Origin: Cellulosimicrobium funkei
GTDB lineage: Bacteria; Actinomycetota; Actinomycetes; Actinomycetales; Cellulomonadaceae
Length of the DNA stretch: 61,380 nucleotides
Assembly: GCF_001019615.1 (NCBI RefSeq)
Contig: NZ_JNBQ01000020.1
Coordinates: forward strand, 1 to 61,380
Direction of reading: 5' to 3'
Under the pieces are notes generated by a model. The model ran no database searches. It was not told the DNA's origin and was given only the letters and a program-made list of their open reading frames with translations. Every line of letters begins with the position of its first letter. The stretch's first letter is position 1. The translations under genes were made by a program, and so were the position numbers. Positions 59,997-61,380 of the stretch are shown piece after piece.

Positions 59997-60314
59997 TCAG
60001 GCCTGCGGCGGCAGGGCGGCGATCATCGGGTCGTCCTTCTCGATGAGACCCATCTTCGCGGCGCCGCCGGGCGAGCCGAGGTCGTCGAAGAACTCGACGT
60101 TGGCGCGGTAGTAGTCGCTCCACTCCGTCGGGACGTCGTCCTCGTAGTAGATGGCCTCGACCGGGCAGACCGGCTCGCACGCACCGCAGTCGACGCACTC
60201 GTCGGGGTGGATGTAGAGCGACCGCTTGCCCTCGTAGATGCAGTCGACAGGACACTCCTCGATGCACGCCTTGTCCTTGACGTCCACGCACGGCTGGGCG
60301 ATCACGTAAGTCAC
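59997..60314 (-). CDS. fdxA: Ferredoxin (7Fe type)
   Basis: 105 residues. Cys at 9, 17, 21, 25 ([13 protein letters not shown]) and 40, 43, 46, 50 ([11 protein letters not shown]) give the 3Fe-4S and 4Fe-4S clusters. GTG at 60314, with AGAAAGG upstream. Small electron carrier; its partner here is not defined. Confidence 0.95.
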   Translation of the reverse strand: MTYVIAQPCVDVKDKACIEECPVDCIYEGKRSLYIHPDECVDCGACEPVCPVEAIYYEDDVPTEWSDYYRANVEFFDDLGSPGGAAKMGLIEKDDPMIAALPPQA

Positions 60315-60388
60315 GACCGAGTACCTTTCTGGATTCGTCCGGACCCCGACCCGGCGAGGGGCGAGGTCACGGCAGGGAGACGCAGGAC

Positions 60389-60394
60389 TAGTAT
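60389..60394 (+). promoter_or_regulatory. Candidate -10 box TAGTAT
   Basis: TAGTAT lies 76 bases before the GTG at 60470 in the divergent fdxA/SH3-like gap. A ribosome binding site (GAGGAG) precedes the gene. Confidence 0.4.
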
Positions 60395-60469
60395 CGCTCA
60401 GGTCGGGCGGTGCCCGACCCTCCCTGACCAGCCCGTGGACGAACGTCACAGACCCGAGGAGCGCCTGCC

Positions 60470-60763
60470 GTGCCCGACGCGCCCTGGACCGCGTGGGCCC
60501 CGGGCACCCGGGTGGTCGTCCGCCGTCGCCTCACCGCGGACGAGGCGGCCGCCGCGGGGAAGCCCCTCACGGACGTCATCGGGGTCGTCGTGCGGACGAC
60601 CGCCACCGAGCTCGTGCTGCGCGAGGACGCGGGCGGGAGCGCCGCCCCGCCGCACCGCGGCCACGGCGCGCACGACGCCGTCCCGCCCCTCGTCGTCGTC
60701 CCGCTCGACGCGATCGTGGCCGGCAAGCCCGTCCCGCCGCGCCCGCCACGTCGACCCGCCTGA
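60470..60763 (+). CDS. Small SH3-like domain protein, hypothetical
   Basis: 97 residues. [20 protein letters not shown], then [19 protein letters not shown] and [19 protein letters not shown] resemble the N-terminal SH3-like domain seen before some actinobacterial GNAT acetyltransferases. It has no catalytic domain. GTG with GAGGAG 9 bases upstream. Confidence 0.7.
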   Translation: MPDAPWTAWAPGTRVVVRRRLTADEAAAAGKPLTDVIGVVVRTTATELVLREDAGGSAAPPHRGHGAHDAVPPLVVVPLDAIVAGKPVPPRPPRRPA

Positions 60764-60788
60764 CCCGGCGGCCGGGAGGCGAGTCAGG
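60759..60788. terminator. Weak hairpin between convergent SH3-like and tyrA genes
   Basis: CCTGAC...GTCAGG flanks an inner CCCGGC/GCCGGG palindrome. It overlaps both stop codons and may serve both genes. Confidence 0.4.
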
Positions 60789-61380
60789 CGACGACGACCG
60801 CGTCGTCCTCGACGGCCACGACGACGGCTCCGCGGGCCCCCGCCGCGGTGACCTCCGCGCGCCAGGCCCCCGCGTCGTCGAGGACGACGCGCAGCCGCTC
60901 TCCGGTCCCCGGCGCGTCGGCCGGGCCGCGCACCGGGTCGGGCCGGTCGAAGAACTCTCCGACGGGCGCGTTCGACTCGAGCGCCGCGACGAGCTGCTCG
61001 AGGTCGCGCACGACCACGCGCAGCGCCGACGCCACCCAGGCGGCGTTGTCGGTGACCATCGCCTCGGTGCGCCGCGGGTCGGTGCGCCCCACCCGCGTCG
61101 CGTCCCGGAAGCTGCCCGCCGCCAGCCCGCGCGCGACGTCGCGCACCGGGGCGTCCGCGACGACGCCGAGGAGCTCGGTGGCGAGCACGTGCGGGACGTG
61201 GCTGACGAGCGCCGTCGACTCGTCGTGGACATCGTCGGTGAGGACGTGCACCGTCCCGCCGAGCGGTCCGGTCACGAGCCGCAGCACCGTGACGAACGCC
61301 TCGCGGCGCGTCGTCCCGTCGACCGTGACGGCCCAGCGTGCGCCGTCGAGCATCGACGGGTCGGACGCGTCGAACCCCGA
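60784..61380 (-). CDS. tyrA: Prephenate dehydrogenase, C-terminal part (5' end off window)
   Basis: Open to the right edge of the window. SGFDASDPSMLDGARWAVTV and VSHVPHVLATELLGVV are TyrA C-terminal helical-domain segments, with GSFRDATRVGRTDPR following. It would make 4-hydroxyphenylpyruvate or arogenate-derived tyrosine. About 199 residues visible; the N-terminal NAD domain lies outside. Confidence 0.88.
   Translation of the reverse strand, partial: SGFDASDPSMLDGARWAVTVDGTTRREAFVTVLRLVTGPLGGTVHVLTDDVHDESTALVSHVPHVLATELLGVVADAPVRDVARGLAAGSFRDATRVGRTDPRRTEAMVTDNAAWVASALRVVVRDLEQLVAALESNAPVGEFFDRPDPVRGPADAPGTGERLRVVLDDAGAWRAEVTAAGARGAVVVAVEDDAVVVA

Overview
The window comes from a very GC-rich actinobacterium. 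Codons end almost always in G or C, GTG starts are common, and gene order matches conserved actinobacterial blocks: sigE-rseA-htrA-tatB, folP2/LOG/dapE/dapD, dapC-fdxA, and sdhCDAB. Protein wording and gene content suggest Micrococcales (Cellulomonadaceae/Promicromonosporaceae type). That placement is inferred from content, not from a marker gene. No rRNA, tRNA, CRISPR array or insertion sequence was seen. No gene-free stretch exceeds 300 bases. The largest are about 233 bases (38188-38420, sdh promoter region) and 226 bases (35587-35812, upstream of the nucleoside transporter operon).

Region 1 (1-7300) is a respiratory nitrogen-oxide module. It holds the end of narH, then narJ and narI on the plus strand, and convergently a DUF2249 protein, a large membrane/cupredoxin/copper nitrite reductase fusion, and an NnrS-like membrane protein. 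Together they would reduce nitrate to nitrite and nitrite to NO; no NO reductase is in view.

Region 2 (7300-13800) is a minus-strand operon for reductive pyrimidine/beta-alanine catabolism: mmsA, an aminotransferase, beta-ureidopropionase, dihydropyrimidinase, and an LLM-class flavin oxidoreductase carrying a +1 frameshift. Region 3 (13900-17120) has a membrane endonuclease/exonuclease/phosphatase-family protein, an unknown protein and a shikimate-kinase-like P-loop protein. Region 4 (17150-35600) is nucleoside salvage and deoxyribose use. It has lpdA (minus), PNP, a phosphopentomutase-like mutase, deoC, an aldehyde dehydrogenase with a catalytically empty half-length partner, and adenosine deaminase. 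A BMP-type nucleoside ABC importer operon follows, with cytidine deaminase, thymidine phosphorylase, two DUF202 membrane proteins, a probable papain-like protein and a small acidic protein downstream.

Region 5 (35800-41990) has an M20 amidohydrolase, manC and the succinate dehydrogenase operon. Region 6 (42000-49170) has a YihY membrane protein, a 2H-type RNA ligase-like protein, trpS, and the envelope-stress operon sigE-rseA-htrA-tatB with a divergent O-methyltransferase. Region 7 (49200-61380) has leucyl aminopeptidase, DUF3117, a glycosyltransferase, folP2, a LOG protein, dapE, dapD, a lysozyme-like membrane protein, citrate synthase, dapC, ferredoxin, a small SH3-like protein and the end of prephenate dehydrogenase.

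Regulatory signals recur. At least eight genes have a TANNNT -10 box only 6-8 bases before the start codon, so they are predicted leaderless. Three CRP/GlxR-like palindromes (TGTGR-N6-TCACR) lie upstream of the pyrimidine operon, sdhCDAB and gltA, suggesting shared cAMP-dependent control of carbon flux. An ECF-type promoter sits directly before sigE.
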